A DNA stretch of 64,000 nucleotides from assembly GCF_001647085.1 (NCBI RefSeq), contig NZ_CP015520.1:992001-1056000 (forward strand), given 5' to 3'. This document shows positions 17,670 to 30,292 of the stretch, one piece after another. The notes under the pieces are model-generated. The model searched no databases. It worked only from the letters and a program-made list of their open reading frames with translations, and was not told the origin of the DNA. Every line of letters starts with the position of its first letter. Within the stretch, counting starts at the first letter, position 1. The position numbers and the translations under genes were made by a program. The DNA is from Thermococcus piezophilus (GTDB taxonomy: Archaea; Methanobacteriota_B; Thermococci; Thermococcales; Thermococcaceae).

Positions 17670-17817
17670 AATCCGAATCATAGGTTATCCACACAATGTA
17701 GCATCCTTTTTCATCCTCCACTATTTCTATTCTCTTCAGTCTCGGGCCATACTCCCTAACGGCATCATCTACGACCTTGGACAGCTCCTCAAGGAAGGCC
17801 TTTCTCTTAACCGTCAT
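17653..17817 (-). CDS. Small conserved protein of unknown function
   Basis: The 54-residue protein (from ATG 17817) reads MTVKRKAFLEELSKVVDDAV, then YGPRLKRIEIVEDEKGCYIV and a short tail. A GTG at 17832 or TTG at 17835 would add a few residues. The alpha/beta pattern and high charge look like a real soluble protein, and it fills the gap between purC and purM. It overlaps the purC end by 17 bases on the opposite strand. I know no function; its position in the purine cluster is the only hint. Confidence 0.6.
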   Translation of the reverse strand: MTVKRKAFLEELSKVVDDAVREYGPRLKRIEIVEDEKGCYIVWITYDSDFRPRP

Positions 17818-17855
17818 CTCCACCTGCTCCACCAAAGAAAAGTAAAGGCAAGGGC

Positions 17856-18860
17856 TTAAAGCCTTACCCCGTAGTTCTCCACGACGATTCCTGGCTCCTT
17901 TGTAACCATTCCGAGCTCAAAGCTTTCGTAGTGTTTGTTGAGAACCTCGAGGACCTCCTCCTTCCCCTCTTGAGGGACTATGACAGCGAAGCCCACTCCC
18001 ATGTTGAAGACCCTGAACATCTCCTCAAGCGGAACGCCGTTCTCGTAGATCAGCTTGAATATCCCCTCTAGTGGGGGCATCTCAAGGGAAAAGCCGTAGT
18101 TCGTTAGGCGCTTAAGGTTGAGCAGGCCTCCGCCAGTGATGTGTGCCAGTCCGTAAACCTCAACACTCTTCAAAAGCTCAAGCACGAGCTTGACGTAAAT
18201 CCTCGTCGGCTCGAGGAGGTGCTCCCAGAGCTTTTTTCCATCGAACTCATAGTCGAGGCTGTATCTTGGAATGAGGAGCTTTCTGGCAAGGGTTAGGCCG
18301 TTTGAATGTACACCTGAGCTGGAAATTCCAATGACCACATCCCCTGGCTTTATCTTCTCGCCCGTTATTACTCCGTCTTTCTCGACGACACCGATGGCGG
18401 TTCCGGCTAAATCGAAGCCGTTGATGAGGTCGGGCATCACGGCGGTTTCGCCGCCGACTATGGCTATTCCCGCTTGCCTTGCCCCTTCGTGGAGACCCTT
18501 CGCAATCTGGGAAAAGACTCCTTCGTCGGGCTCTTTTACTGCGAGGTAATCAACGAGCGCTATTGGCTCAGCCCCAACGCAGAGCAGATCGTTCACGTTC
18601 ATGGCTATCATGTCTATTCCTATGGTGTCGAACTTACCAACGGCCTCAGCAACCAGAATCTTAGTGCCTACTCCGTCGGTCGTCATGGCGAGGTGAAAGC
18701 TTCCGAAGTCCATCAAGGCTGCGTAGTGGCCGAGGTTCTGGGCCGGTTCTCCGAGTTTTCCTTTCCTGAAGGCAAAGGTTGTCTTGGCGGCGTTTATTAT
18801 ACTCTTTAGAGCTTTAGCCGTCTTTTCGTCGTCCACACCAGCCTGGGCATAGGTCAGCAT
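17856..18860 (-). CDS. purM: AIR synthase PurM
   Basis: PurM closes the imidazole ring of FGAM to give AIR, using ATP. Visible are the TDGVGTK motif, [44 protein letters not shown] and [10 protein letters not shown]. The length (334) is usual. The ATG at 18860 has GGTG six bases upstream; longer alternatives start in the leader. It is divergent from purT. Confidence 0.97.
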   Translation of the reverse strand: MLTYAQAGVDDEKTAKALKSIINAAKTTFAFRKGKLGEPAQNLGHYAALMDFGSFHLAMTTDGVGTKILVAEAVGKFDTIGIDMIAMNVNDLLCVGAEPIALVDYLAVKEPDEGVFSQIAKGLHEGARQAGIAIVGGETAVMPDLINGFDLAGTAIGVVEKDGVITGEKIKPGDVVIGISSSGVHSNGLTLARKLLIPRYSLDYEFDGKKLWEHLLEPTRIYVKLVLELLKSVEVYGLAHITGGGLLNLKRLTNYGFSLEMPPLEGIFKLIYENGVPLEEMFRVFNMGVGFAVIVPQEGKEEVLEVLNKHYESFELGMVTKEPGIVVENYGVRL

Positions 18861-18978
18861 GAGCAACACCTGGCCTTAGTTTGCGTGGAGGCTTAAAAGG
18901 TTTGCCATTTTCTTGCTTAAAAAGGCTTAAATACTTGCAAATTTTAACATTTTAACGTCAAACCTTGAGGTGATTTTT

Positions 18979-20268
18979 ATGGTGAAGCTTAGGGATGAGC
19001 TAGGAACCGCGATGACGGATTCTGCCCAGAAGATACTCCTCTCCGGTAGCGGCGAGCTCGGGAAGGAGATAGCTATAGAGGCCCAGCGCCTGGGCGTTGA
19101 GGTTGTGGCGGTAGATAGATACGCCAACGCCCCCGCCATGCAGGTTGCTCATCGCTCTTATGTGGGCAACATGAAGGACAAGGACTTCTTGTGGAGTGTC
19201 ATGGAGAGGGAGAAGCCTGACGTAATAATCCCTGAGATTGAGGCCATCAACCTCGACGCGCTGTTTGAGATTGAGAAAGAAGGTTACTTCGTCGTGCCAA
19301 ACGCCAAAGCAACGTGGATAGCCATGCACCGTGAGAGGACGAGGGAGACTTTAGCAAAGGAAGCTATGGTCCCAACGTCAAGATATGCCTATGCAACAAC
19401 TCTCGACGAGCTCTATGAGGCGTGCGAAAAGATTGGCTATCCCTGCCACACCAAGGCCATAATGAGCTCCAGCGGAAAGGGCTCCTACTTCGTGAAGGGT
19501 CCTGAGGATATCCCTAAGGCCTGGGAGGAGGCGAAGAAAAAGGCCCGCGGTAGTTCAGACAAGATAATCGTCGAGGAGCACATCGATTTCGACGTCGAGA
19601 TAACCGAGCTGGCAGTCAGGCACTACGATGAGAACGGGGAAATTGTGACGACCTTCCCCAAGCCCGTTGGCCACTACCAGATAGACGGTGACTACCACGC
19701 CAGTTGGCAGCCGGCCGAGATAAGTGAGAAAGCTGAACGGGAGGTTTACAGGATAGCGAAGCGCATAACGGATGTTCTCGGTGGTCTTGGCCTCTTCGGC
19801 GTCGAGATGTTCGTTAAGGGTGGCAAGGTCTGGGCCAACGAAGTCTCCCCGAGACCCCACGACACTGGAATGGTGACGCTCGCCTCCCATCCGCCAGGCT
19901 TCTCGGAGTTTGGCCTCCACCTGAGGGCCGTTCTCGGCTTGCCAATACCTGGTGAATGGGTTGATGGTTATCGCCTATTCCCGATGCTGACCCCAGCAGC
20001 GACCCACGTCATCAAGGCCAACGTTTCAGGTTATTCTCCGCGCTTTAGGGGGCTGGCCAGAGCTCTGAGCGTTCCGAATGCCACAGTACGGCTCTTTGGA
20101 AAGCCCGAAGCTTACCCTGGAAGGCGCTTGGGTGTTGCTTTAGCATGGGACAGGGATGTTCAGGAAGCGAAGAAGAGGGCTGAGAGGGTCGCCCACATGG
20201 TCGAACTCAGGACGAGGAGCTCCGACTGGTACGATCAAGACTATGAAAAGAGGAGGCACCTTCTTTAA
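18979..20268 (+). CDS. purT: Formate-dependent GAR transformylase PurT
   Basis: PurT formylates glycinamide ribonucleotide using formate and ATP, replacing folate-dependent PurN. The ATP-grasp protein of 429 residues shows LLSGSGELGKE, VVAVDRYANAPAMQVAH, PEIEAI, KAIMSSSGKGS, FDVEITELAVR and the C-terminal VSPRPHDTGMVT and AFGRAEAYPGRR-like GKPEAYPGRRLGVA. GAGGTGA precedes the ATG at 18979. Its promoter GGCTTAAATAC lies near 18925. Use of formate here matches PurP downstream. Confidence 0.96.
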   Translation: MVKLRDELGTAMTDSAQKILLSGSGELGKEIAIEAQRLGVEVVAVDRYANAPAMQVAHRSYVGNMKDKDFLWSVMEREKPDVIIPEIEAINLDALFEIEKEGYFVVPNAKATWIAMHRERTRETLAKEAMVPTSRYAYATTLDELYEACEKIGYPCHTKAIMSSSGKGSYFVKGPEDIPKAWEEAKKKARGSSDKIIVEEHIDFDVEITELAVRHYDENGEIVTTFPKPVGHYQIDGDYHASWQPAEISEKAEREVYRIAKRITDVLGGLGLFGVEMFVKGGKVWANEVSPRPHDTGMVTLASHPPGFSEFGLHLRAVLGLPIPGEWVDGYRLFPMLTPAATHVIKANVSGYSPRFRGLARALSVPNATVRLFGKPEAYPGRRLGVALAWDRDVQEAKKRAERVAHMVELRTRSSDWYDQDYEKRRHLL

Positions 20269-20560
20269 CACCTTTTTTAGGTGTCAGCTTCCTTGGGGTT
20301 GGCGGGATTAGTCCCCAACACGTGACGGGCGCAGAATGTGCTTTTTGACAGAACAAATGAGCACAAAACGCTCTAATTTGTAGACAACATGTAATGTAAC
20401 GTTGGATAGTTTTTGGCATTGTGATGAGGATTTTAGAACTTTATCAAATCTTTGGAAAAAATGCGAAAAATTTAAATTTGATTAATGTGCCTATATTATG
20501 TATGCCCTCTTGATGTTAAAATCAGGCGGTTGAAATCAGCCTCGACCTTAAGGGAAGCCA

Positions 20561-20992
20561 CTAACCGCGCATCCTTTCCCTATAATCTTCGAGCTTCTTT
20601 CTTAGTCTCTCATCCCTGAGTGCGAGTATCTCAATCGCGAGCAGAGCAGCGTTCTTGCCGTTGTCTATGCCAACGGTGGCGACGGGAACGCCGGGTGGGA
20701 GCTGGGCGATACTGAGCAGTGCATCGAGGCCGCCCAGTTTGGCCGAAATGGGGACACCTATGACCGGCTTAACCGTGTGGGCGGCTATGACGCCCGGCAG
20801 GGCCGCACTCAGGCCTGCTATTGCTATGAAAACATCATAGTCCTTCTTTGCCAACTCCTCGACCTTTTTTGGGTCCCTGTGGGCTGAAGCAACCTCGAGG
20901 TCGTATGAAACTCCGAACTCGTCGAGAACTGAAGTCACCTTCTCGGCTATATGGCTGTCGCTTTTACTCCCCGTAACCACGAGCACCTTCAT
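20561..20992 (-). CDS. purE: N5-CAIR mutase / AIR carboxylase PurE
   Basis: The protein of 143 residues starts [19 protein letters not shown], with [32 protein letters not shown] and [12 protein letters not shown], the PurE core. The GSxSD and SAHR motifs bind the substrate. No purK is present in the cluster, so the enzyme may carboxylate AIR directly (class II), but the class cannot be told here. The start at 20992 is chosen because the longer frame runs through the purD promoter. Confidence 0.95.
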   Translation of the reverse strand: MKVLVVTGSKSDSHIAEKVTSVLDEFGVSYDLEVASAHRDPKKVEELAKKDYDVFIAIAGLSAALPGVIAAHTVKPVIGVPISAKLGGLDALLSIAQLPPGVPVATVGIDNGKNAALLAIEILALRDERLRKKLEDYRERMRG

Positions 20993-21038
20993 GGTCTTCA
21001 CCGGAGTTCGTTCGTCGTTGACCTTTATAAATTTTGCC

Positions 21039-21054
21039 GTTTTTGTGTAAAAAC
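21039..21054. promoter_or_regulatory. Candidate purine operator between purE and purD
   Basis: GTTTTT at 21039 and AAAAAC at 21049 form a perfect 6-base inverted repeat around GTGT. Directly after it comes AAAGCTTAAAAAC, the presumed BRE/TATA of purD; the 15 bases AAAACAAAGCTTAAA are identical to the purC promoter. A second TTTATAAA element for purE lies on the other side. The shared arrangement suggests common control of the two divergent pairs. Confidence 0.4.
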
Positions 21055-21098
21055 AAAGCTTAAAAACTAAAGTTTTTGACAAGTTTATGGTGAACATC

Positions 21099-22415
21099 AT
21101 GAAGGTTCTGCTCGTTGGTGGCGGCGGTAGGGAGAACGCCATAGGCGAGGCTCTTGTAATGGCCGGGGCCGAGCTCTACGTTGTCTCAAGGCATGTTAAT
21201 CCCGGACTTAAGAGGTTTGCGAAGGAGTACAGCTTGGTGAAGGAGACCGACGTTCCCAAGGTTCTCGAGTATGCAGAGAGGTGGGGAGTCGAGCTTGCTT
21301 TCATTGGTCCCGAGGCCCCTCTCGAAGCCGGTATCGTGGATGTTCTGGAGGGAAACGGCATCCCAACTGTTGGGCCGAGTAAGGAGGCTGCCAAGCTCGA
21401 AACCAACAAGGCCTTTGCCCGTGAGCTGATGGAGAAGCACGAAATCCCTGGAAGGAAGCTCTTCAGGGTCTTTGAGGACGTTGCCGAGATGAAATCCTGG
21501 ATAGACAACTTCGGGAGGCCAGTCGTTGTTAAGCCTCTAGGCCTTACCGGCGGCAAGGGGGTTAAGGTCGTCGGCTACCAGCTAGAGGACAACGACGAGG
21601 CCAAGGTCTACGCTGAGGAGCTTATCAGAAAGGACGGTAAAGTCCTCATCGAGGAGAGGACCGATGGAGTGGAGTTCACCTTCCAGATCTTCACGGACGG
21701 GAAGAGGGTTCTGCCGATGCCTCTAGTCCAGGACTACCCACACGCCTATGAGAACGACGAAGGCCCGATAACGGGCGGAATGGGCTCATACTCGTGCTCA
21801 AATCACCTCCAGCCCTTTGTCATGAAGGATGACTACGAGAAGGCTCTGAAGACGCTGAAGGCAACGGTCGAGGCCATGAGGAAAGAAGGAATTCCCTACA
21901 AGGGCATCCTCTACGGTCAGTTCATGCTGAGCAAGGAGGGGCCGGTGATAATCGAGTACAACGCCCGCTTCGGAGATCCTGAGGCGATGAACGTCCTCCC
22001 GCTTCTGGAGACAAGTCTCCTTGAAATAGCGGAGGGAATCGTCGACGGGAGATTAAAGAAAGCCGAGTTCGAGAGGAAGGCCACCGTCGTGAAGTACCTC
22101 GCCCCCGAGGGGTACCCAACGCACCCTGTTAAGGGTGTCAGGATAGAACTCGATGAGAAGGCCATAGTCGAGACGGGAGCGAAGCTTTACTATGCTTCAA
22201 TTGACGAGAACCTCACTTTACTCGGCTCACGTGCCTTGGCAGTGGTTGGTGTAGCAGATACGCTTGAGGAAGCGGAGAGGATAGCCTCGGAAGGAATCTC
22301 CCACGTTAAGGGTGAGCTGTTCTGCAGGAAGGACGTTGGAACGAGAGAGAGCATCGAGAAGAGGATCAGGCTGATGAGGGAGTTCGGTAAAGATTTCGAG
22401 CCTTTGGCCTGCTGA
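21099..22415 (+). CDS. purD: GAR synthetase PurD
   Basis: PurD couples phosphoribosylamine and glycine with ATP. The ATP-grasp protein reads [46 protein letters not shown] and [15 protein letters not shown]. An ATG at 21087 is also possible, but ATGGTGA just before 21099 supplies a ribosome site. The next gene begins 10 bases after its stop, so it heads the purD-purP operon. Confidence 0.96.
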   Translation: MKVLLVGGGGRENAIGEALVMAGAELYVVSRHVNPGLKRFAKEYSLVKETDVPKVLEYAERWGVELAFIGPEAPLEAGIVDVLEGNGIPTVGPSKEAAKLETNKAFARELMEKHEIPGRKLFRVFEDVAEMKSWIDNFGRPVVVKPLGLTGGKGVKVVGYQLEDNDEAKVYAEELIRKDGKVLIEERTDGVEFTFQIFTDGKRVLPMPLVQDYPHAYENDEGPITGGMGSYSCSNHLQPFVMKDDYEKALKTLKATVEAMRKEGIPYKGILYGQFMLSKEGPVIIEYNARFGDPEAMNVLPLLETSLLEIAEGIVDGRLKKAEFERKATVVKYLAPEGYPTHPVKGVRIELDEKAIVETGAKLYYASIDENLTLLGSRALAVVGVADTLEEAERIASEGISHVKGELFCRKDVGTRESIEKRIRLMREFGKDFEPLAC

Positions 22416-22425
22416 GGTGGTCGGG

Positions 22426-23568
22426 ATGATAAGCCGCGAGGAGATTTTGGAGGTTCTTGAGAAGTACGACCTAGAGAAGATAACCGTTGGCGTCATTGGA
22501 AGCCATTCCGCGCTGGACATAGCCGATGGTGCTAATGAGGAAGGTCTCCCAACGCTTGTCGTTGCCCAGAGGGGCAGGCACAGGACTTACACGGAATACT
22601 TCAAGCTTAGGAGGATGAAAGACGGCCTAACCAAGGGGTTCATCGATGAGATTATAGTTCTCGAAAAGTTCGCTCAGATAATTGACGTTCAAGAGGAGCT
22701 GAGAAGGAGGAATGTCATCTTCGTCCCCAACCGCTCGTTCGTTGTCTATACCGGAATAGACCGCGTCGAAAACGACTTCCTCGTTCCGCTCTTTGGCAGC
22801 AGGAACCTCCTGAGGAGCGAGGAGAGAAGTGAGGAGAAAAGCTACTACTGGCTGCTCGAGAAGGCTGACCTGCCTTACCCAGAGCCTGTTAAGCCCGAAG
22901 AGATTGACGAGGTCGGTTTGGTCATCGTCAAGCTTCCTCACGCCAAGAAGAGGCTGGAGAGAGGCTTCTTTACGGCTGCCTCTTATCGGGAGTTCCGCGA
23001 GAAGGCCGAGATGCTTATCAAACTTGGGATAATCACCGAGGAAGACCTCGCCAAGGCAAGAATCGAGCGCTACATAATCGGCCCGGTGTTCAATTTCGAC
23101 TTCTTCTACTCGCCTATAGACGATGAAATCGAGCTCCTTGGGATAGACTGGCGCTTCGAAACCAGCTTAGACGGCCACGTTCGTCTTCCAGCTCACCAGC
23201 AGCTTACCCTTCCAGAGCATCAGTTCGAGCCTGAATATACTGTCTGCGGCCACGCTTCGTCAACCCTTAGGGAATCTCTGCTTGAGAAGATCTTCGACAT
23301 GGCTGAGCGTTATGTTAAGGCGACACAAAAATACTATCCCCCGGGAATAATCGGCCCATTCACTTTGCAAACAGCTCTTGACAAGGATCTCAACTTCTAC
23401 ATCTACGACGTTGCTCCAAGAACCGGCGGTGGAACGAACATCCACATGGCCATAGGCCACCCGTACGGCAACGCCCTCTGGAGGAGGCCGATGAGCACAG
23501 GTAGAAGGGTGGCGCTTGAGATTAAGAGAGCCATTGAGCTGGGCGAGCTTGAGAAGGTCGTTACATGA
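22426..23568 (+). CDS. PurP-like ATP-grasp paralogue, probably diverged
   Basis: The 380-residue protein is a homologue of PurP (FAICAR synthetase) with the long N-terminal form (SREEILEVLEKYDLEKI, then GVIGSHSALDIADGA). It keeps VPNRSFVVYTGIDRVEN, FGSRNLLR, FNFDFFYSPIDDEIELLGID and a GGTN segment. The glycine-rich ATP loop that is GAKGGRGYF in the second PurP of this operon reads HAKKRLERGFF here. Thermococcales carry two PurP paralogues; this one may have a different or structural role. ATG 22426 follows GAGGTGG. Confidence 0.85.
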   Translation: MISREEILEVLEKYDLEKITVGVIGSHSALDIADGANEEGLPTLVVAQRGRHRTYTEYFKLRRMKDGLTKGFIDEIIVLEKFAQIIDVQEELRRRNVIFVPNRSFVVYTGIDRVENDFLVPLFGSRNLLRSEERSEEKSYYWLLEKADLPYPEPVKPEEIDEVGLVIVKLPHAKKRLERGFFTAASYREFREKAEMLIKLGIITEEDLAKARIERYIIGPVFNFDFFYSPIDDEIELLGIDWRFETSLDGHVRLPAHQQLTLPEHQFEPEYTVCGHASSTLRESLLEKIFDMAERYVKATQKYYPPGIIGPFTLQTALDKDLNFYIYDVAPRTGGGTNIHMAIGHPYGNALWRRPMSTGRRVALEIKRAIELGELEKVVT

Positions 23569-23578
23569 GGTGGTCTGA

Positions 23579-23821
23579 ATGAGATGGGAAGTTAGGGTAA
23601 CCGTCCGCCTTAAGGAGGGCCTCAACGACCCTGAGGGAAGGGTGATAGAAAGCGCCTTGAGAAACCTGGGCTACGCCGTCGAGAACCTCAAGGTTCCGAA
23701 GTACTTCGAGTTCGAGCTTGAGAGCGATAATCCAGAGAGGGAAGTTGAGGAGATGTGCAGGCGTCTGCTGGCTAATCCCGTCATACACACCTACGAGTAC
23801 CGCATCGAAAAGGTGAGCTGA
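23579..23821 (+). CDS. purS: FGAM synthase subunit PurS
   Basis: The 80-residue protein ([20 protein letters not shown], then [20 protein letters not shown]) is the small subunit that holds PurQ and PurL together and helps ammonia transfer. The length is typical. GGTGG precedes the ATG. The stop touches the purQ start. Confidence 0.95.
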   Translation: MRWEVRVTVRLKEGLNDPEGRVIESALRNLGYAVENLKVPKYFEFELESDNPEREVEEMCRRLLANPVIHTYEYRIEKVS

Positions 23822-23822
23822 T

Positions 23823-24494
23823 GTGCCAAAGTTTGCTGTCATAGTGTTTCCAGGGACAAACTGCGACTTCGAGACCGAACGGGCAATAAGAAAGGCCGGC
23901 GGCGAGGCCGAGAGAATCTGGTACAGGGAAAGCCTCAAGGATTTCGATGGCGTCATCCTTCCTGGGGGTTTCAGCTACGCCGATTATCTACGTGCCGGAG
24001 CGATAGCGGCGAGGCAGGAAATAATGGAGGAAGTGAAGGAGCTCTCGAAGGAGGGAAAACCCGTCTTGGGGATATGCAATGGCTTTCAAATACTGACTGA
24101 ATCCGGCCTCCTCCCGGGTGCTCTGAGACCCAACAGGATTCCAAGATTCATCTGTAAGTGGGTTCACCTCAGGGTCGTCGACACCGAGACGGCTTTCACC
24201 AGCCTCTACGAGCCGGGAGAAGTGATAAGAATGCCAATAGCTCATGCAGAGGGTAATTATTACGCCAATGATCTGAGCAAAGTTAGGATAACCTTTCAAT
24301 ACAGTGATGGGAATGGCGAGATTATAGAAGATGCTAATCCAAACGGTTCTCTGTTAAATATAGCGGGAATAAGTAACGAGAAGGGCAACGTCCTCGGCAT
24401 GATGCCTCACCCCGAGAGGGCGAGCGATAGGTGGCTGGGGGGTGAGGATGGGTTGAGAGTCTTCAGCTCTATGATTGAATATGCGAAGAGGTGA
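23823..24494 (+). CDS. purQ: FGAM synthase glutaminase subunit PurQ
   Basis: PurQ releases ammonia from glutamine for PurL. It shows [30 protein letters not shown], the nucleophile motif GICNGFQIL, and the histidine/glutamate pair in MMPHPERA. The start is a GTG at 23823, two bases after the purS stop. The length of 223 is usual for the short archaeal/bacterial PurQ. Confidence 0.96.
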   Translation: MPKFAVIVFPGTNCDFETERAIRKAGGEAERIWYRESLKDFDGVILPGGFSYADYLRAGAIAARQEIMEEVKELSKEGKPVLGICNGFQILTESGLLPGALRPNRIPRFICKWVHLRVVDTETAFTSLYEPGEVIRMPIAHAEGNYYANDLSKVRITFQYSDGNGEIIEDANPNGSLLNIAGISNEKGNVLGMMPHPERASDRWLGGEDGLRVFSSMIEYAKR

Positions 24495-24500
24495 AAAGCA

Positions 24501-27634
<3,134 letters not shown>

Positions 27635-27701
27635 ACGTGAGGATTTGCCACAGGATAGGTTTATAAATTGACTGTCCAATGCGAAGGAAAAGGTGATGCT
27701 C

Positions 27702-28625
27702 ATGTGGGAGAACTTCATAGAGGAGAAGGTTAGAGAGATTAGGGAAACCGTTGGCAATGGAAAGGCCATCATAGCGCTCAGCGGCGGCGTTGACAGCTCA
27801 ACCACTGCTGTTTTAGCCCACAGGGCCATCGGGAATAAACTTCACGCGGTCTTCGTGAACACTGGCTTCCTAAGGAAGGGCGAACCAGAGTTCGTGGTGA
27901 AGACCTTCAGGGACGAGCTCGGCATGAACCTTCACTACGTTGACGCTCAGGAGAGGTTCTTCGATGCCCTCAAAGGCATAACCGACCCCGAGGAGAAGAG
28001 GAAGATAATAGGCAGGGTCTTCATAGAGGTGTTCGAGGGGGTTGCAAGGGAAATAGACGCGGAGTTCCTGATTCAAGGCACGATAGCTCCAGACTGGATA
28101 GAGAGTCAGGGCAAAATCAAGAGCCACCATAACGTCGGCGGACTGCCGGAGAGGCTGAACCTTAAGCTTATCGAGCCATTGAGGGATCTCTACAAGGATG
28201 AAGTCAGGGAACTGGCAAAGGAGCTCGGCCTTCCGGAGAAGGTATACAACAGGATGCCCTTCCCTGGTCCCGGACTGGCCGTCAGGGTTCTTGGAGAGGT
28301 TACCCCCGAAAAGGTCGCCATCGTCAGGGAGGCCAATGCCATCGTGGAGGAGGAGATAGCTAAAGCTGGACTGAGGCCATGGCAGGCCTTCGCGGTTCTG
28401 CTGGGCGTCAAGACCGTCGGCGTTCAGGGTGACATAAGGGCCTACAAGGAGACGATTACAGTTAGGGTCGTGGAGAGCCTCGACGGCATGACAGCAAATG
28501 CCATGAACGTCCCCTTTGAGGTTTTGCGGAGAATAGCCTTTAGGATAACGAGTGAGATTCCACAAGTTGGCAGAGTCCTCTATGATATAACCAACAAGCC
28601 GCCGGCGACCATAGAGTTCGAGTGA
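27702..28625 (+). CDS. guaAB: GMP synthetase, ATP pyrophosphatase subunit
   Basis: This subunit adenylates XMP and accepts ammonia to form GMP. It has the pyrophosphatase P-loop [43 protein letters not shown] and the C-terminal [11 protein letters not shown]. The ATG at 27702 follows GGTGAT. GGTTTATAAATT at 27659-27670 is a strong TATA element, so the two gua genes have their own promoter. The amidotransferase subunit follows 10 bases later; the split form is typical of Archaea. Confidence 0.97.
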   Translation: MWENFIEEKVREIRETVGNGKAIIALSGGVDSSTTAVLAHRAIGNKLHAVFVNTGFLRKGEPEFVVKTFRDELGMNLHYVDAQERFFDALKGITDPEEKRKIIGRVFIEVFEGVAREIDAEFLIQGTIAPDWIESQGKIKSHHNVGGLPERLNLKLIEPLRDLYKDEVRELAKELGLPEKVYNRMPFPGPGLAVRVLGEVTPEKVAIVREANAIVEEEIAKAGLRPWQAFAVLLGVKTVGVQGDIRAYKETITVRVVESLDGMTANAMNVPFEVLRRIAFRITSEIPQVGRVLYDITNKPPATIEFE

Positions 28626-28635
28626 GGTGAAATGA

Positions 28636-29202
28636 ATGATAGTCATAATGGACAATCACGGGCAGTACGTCCACAGGATTTGGCGTACTCTTAGATACCT
28701 CGGCGTCGAGACGAGGATAATCCCAAACACGACGCCTCTCGAGGAGATAAAGGCGATGAAGCCCACGGGAATAATCTTCTCTGGGGGACCGGACATAAAC
28801 AAAACTGGTAACTGTGAGGCGATTCTGGAGCACTACGACGAGTTCAGCGTGCCCATCCTTGGTATCTGCCTCGGCCACCAACTCATATCGAGGCACTTCG
28901 GCGGTAAAGTCGGCAGGGGCGAGAAGGCCGAATACAGCCTCGTGGAGATTGAGATACTCGAGGAGAACGACATCTTCAAAGGGCTTCCGAAGAGGCTCAA
29001 GGTTTGGGAAAGCCACATGGACGAGGTGAAAGAGCTGCCCGAGAAGTTCAAGCTTTTAGCAAGGAGCGAGTTCTGTGAAGTCGAGGCAATGAAGCACAGA
29101 AAATTACCTATCTATGGAGTCCAGTTCCATCCAGAGGTTGCACACACAGAAAAAGGAAGCGAAATCTACAGAAACTTCGCTGAACTCTGTGGAGAGCTTT
29201 GA
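28636..29202 (+). CDS. guaAA: GMP synthetase, glutamine amidotransferase subunit
   Basis: The 188-residue glutaminase supplies ammonia to the neighbouring subunit. It shows [23 protein letters not shown], the nucleophile GICLGHQLI, and [15 protein letters not shown] with the catalytic histidine and glutamate. It has its own ATG after GAGGTGAAATGA, 10 bases behind the synthetase subunit. Confidence 0.97.
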   Translation: MIVIMDNHGQYVHRIWRTLRYLGVETRIIPNTTPLEEIKAMKPTGIIFSGGPDINKTGNCEAILEHYDEFSVPILGICLGHQLISRHFGGKVGRGEKAEYSLVEIEILEENDIFKGLPKRLKVWESHMDEVKELPEKFKLLARSEFCEVEAMKHRKLPIYGVQFHPEVAHTEKGSEIYRNFAELCGEL

Positions 29203-29306
29203 GTAATCCCATTCTACCCACATTTTTACAATAAATCTTTGTAAAAACAAAAATTTTTTAAAGTTTTAATCTCTACCATTTTTGAAAGTGTTGGTGGGGG
29301 CCGGAA

Positions 29307-29597
29307 ATGGGTTACACAATTTATTACATTGTGTCATTCAGGGACAGGGATAAAGCCCTCAAAGTCTTGAAGCCAATCCTCGAAGAACTTAACTTCAGGG
29401 TTTATGAGAAAAATGCGGCAATAATAATAGAACCCAACTGTGAGCGTGTTGAGCCGATGATAATAAATGGAAGATGGATGTCGGCAAAAACTTACAAACT
29501 GCAACCCTATACCGGGATTTACAAACTGCTGTTGCTTTCGCTTTCCTCCTTTGCTTCAGTTGAGGCCTTTGATGATGAAGGCTGGTCGCTTAAATAA
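29307..29597 (+). CDS. Conserved hypothetical protein, 96 residues
   Basis: The protein reads GYTIYYIVSFRDRDKALKVL, KPILEELNFRVYEK and MIINGRWMSAKTYKLQPYTG. It looks like a small alpha/beta protein, and I know no function. GGTGGGGG precedes the ATG and a TTTTTTAAAG promoter lies near 29258. The last 79 bases overlap the end of the convergent gene at 29519, an unusually long overlap, so one of the two C-termini may be recently extended. Confidence 0.65.
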   Translation: MGYTIYYIVSFRDRDKALKVLKPILEELNFRVYEKNAAIIIEPNCERVEPMIINGRWMSAKTYKLQPYTGIYKLLLLSLSSFASVEAFDDEGWSLK

Positions 29598-30286
29598 ACC
29601 TCAATTATTTTCGTTGGCACAGCTCCTCTAAATGCCCTTTCCTCAACTAAAACTTTCACTATTCTCCCAATTTCCACATCTGGAACCTTATCAACCCAAT
29701 ATTCACCAGGCTTAACGTTCGCTCTTATGTCATCGTGTACACTAATTTTCACCACATTTTCTTTAATTTCCTCTATGACACCATAAGTCCAGTTTCTGCC
29801 GTATTTAGACTTGAAATAAAACCTAAACAGGATAACCACAACAAAAACAAAAACAAGGTAACCCAACGAATAATGAATGCCTAAAGAAAATCTCTTCAGA
29901 AGTGAGTATCCAAAAAACGCTAGGAAGCCTATGACGCTGATTGAGTAATAGAACATTTGATACGGCCTATACTCGATGAAAAATTCTCTATACTTGCGGA
30001 ATATTGCTCTCAAATATATGAAATACACAGCTGTTAAGGCAACCAAATATAACTCGTTTGGCAAGAAAACTACGAGGAGTAAGGATAGAAGCAAATAGGA
30101 GATAAAAGCTAACTGAAGCTTTAGGACTAACAATTCATGAACTGTAACTTTCCTTTTTACAACTCTTCCCAGAAGTTTAAAGGCCGGAGGCTTCTCTTGG
30201 GGTCTTGGATTTATGGTGCTTCTTATTTTCTCCCATGCCGATTCTACAAACTCGCCCACTCTGTAGAATAATTCTTCGAGATTCAT
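29519..30286 (-). CDS. DUF2101 family membrane protein
   Basis: The protein has a cytoplasmic amphipathic N-terminus (NLEELFYRVGEFVESAWEKI), about four membrane segments around residues 50-150 (LAFISYLLLSLLLVVFL and FVFVVVILFRFYF among them), and a soluble C-terminal beta domain ending in a Ser/Glu-rich tail. The layout is that of the DUF2101 group. It is the last gene of the ten-gene operon and follows its neighbour by 6 bases. It may be a membrane anchor or assembly factor for the surface proteins. Confidence 0.7.
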   Translation of the reverse strand: MNLEELFYRVGEFVESAWEKIRSTINPRPQEKPPAFKLLGRVVKRKVTVHELLVLKLQLAFISYLLLSLLLVVFLPNELYLVALTAVYFIYLRAIFRKYREFFIEYRPYQMFYYSISVIGFLAFFGYSLLKRFSLGIHYSLGYLVFVFVVVILFRFYFKSKYGRNWTYGVIEEIKENVVKISVHDDIRANVKPGEYWVDKVPDVEIGRIVKVLVEERAFRGAVPTKIIEVYLSDQPSSSKASTEAKEESESNSSL

Positions 30287-30292
30287 TTGATT

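Noticed and set aside
16935-17681. A 248-codon open frame antisense to purC
   Set aside because: purC is fully conserved on the plus strand; the antisense frame has no recognisable motif and mirrors codon bias (shadow frame).
20269-20560. C/D box small RNA in the purT-purE gap
   Set aside because: GTGATGA near 20423 looks like a C box, but no CTGA D box stands at a proper distance.
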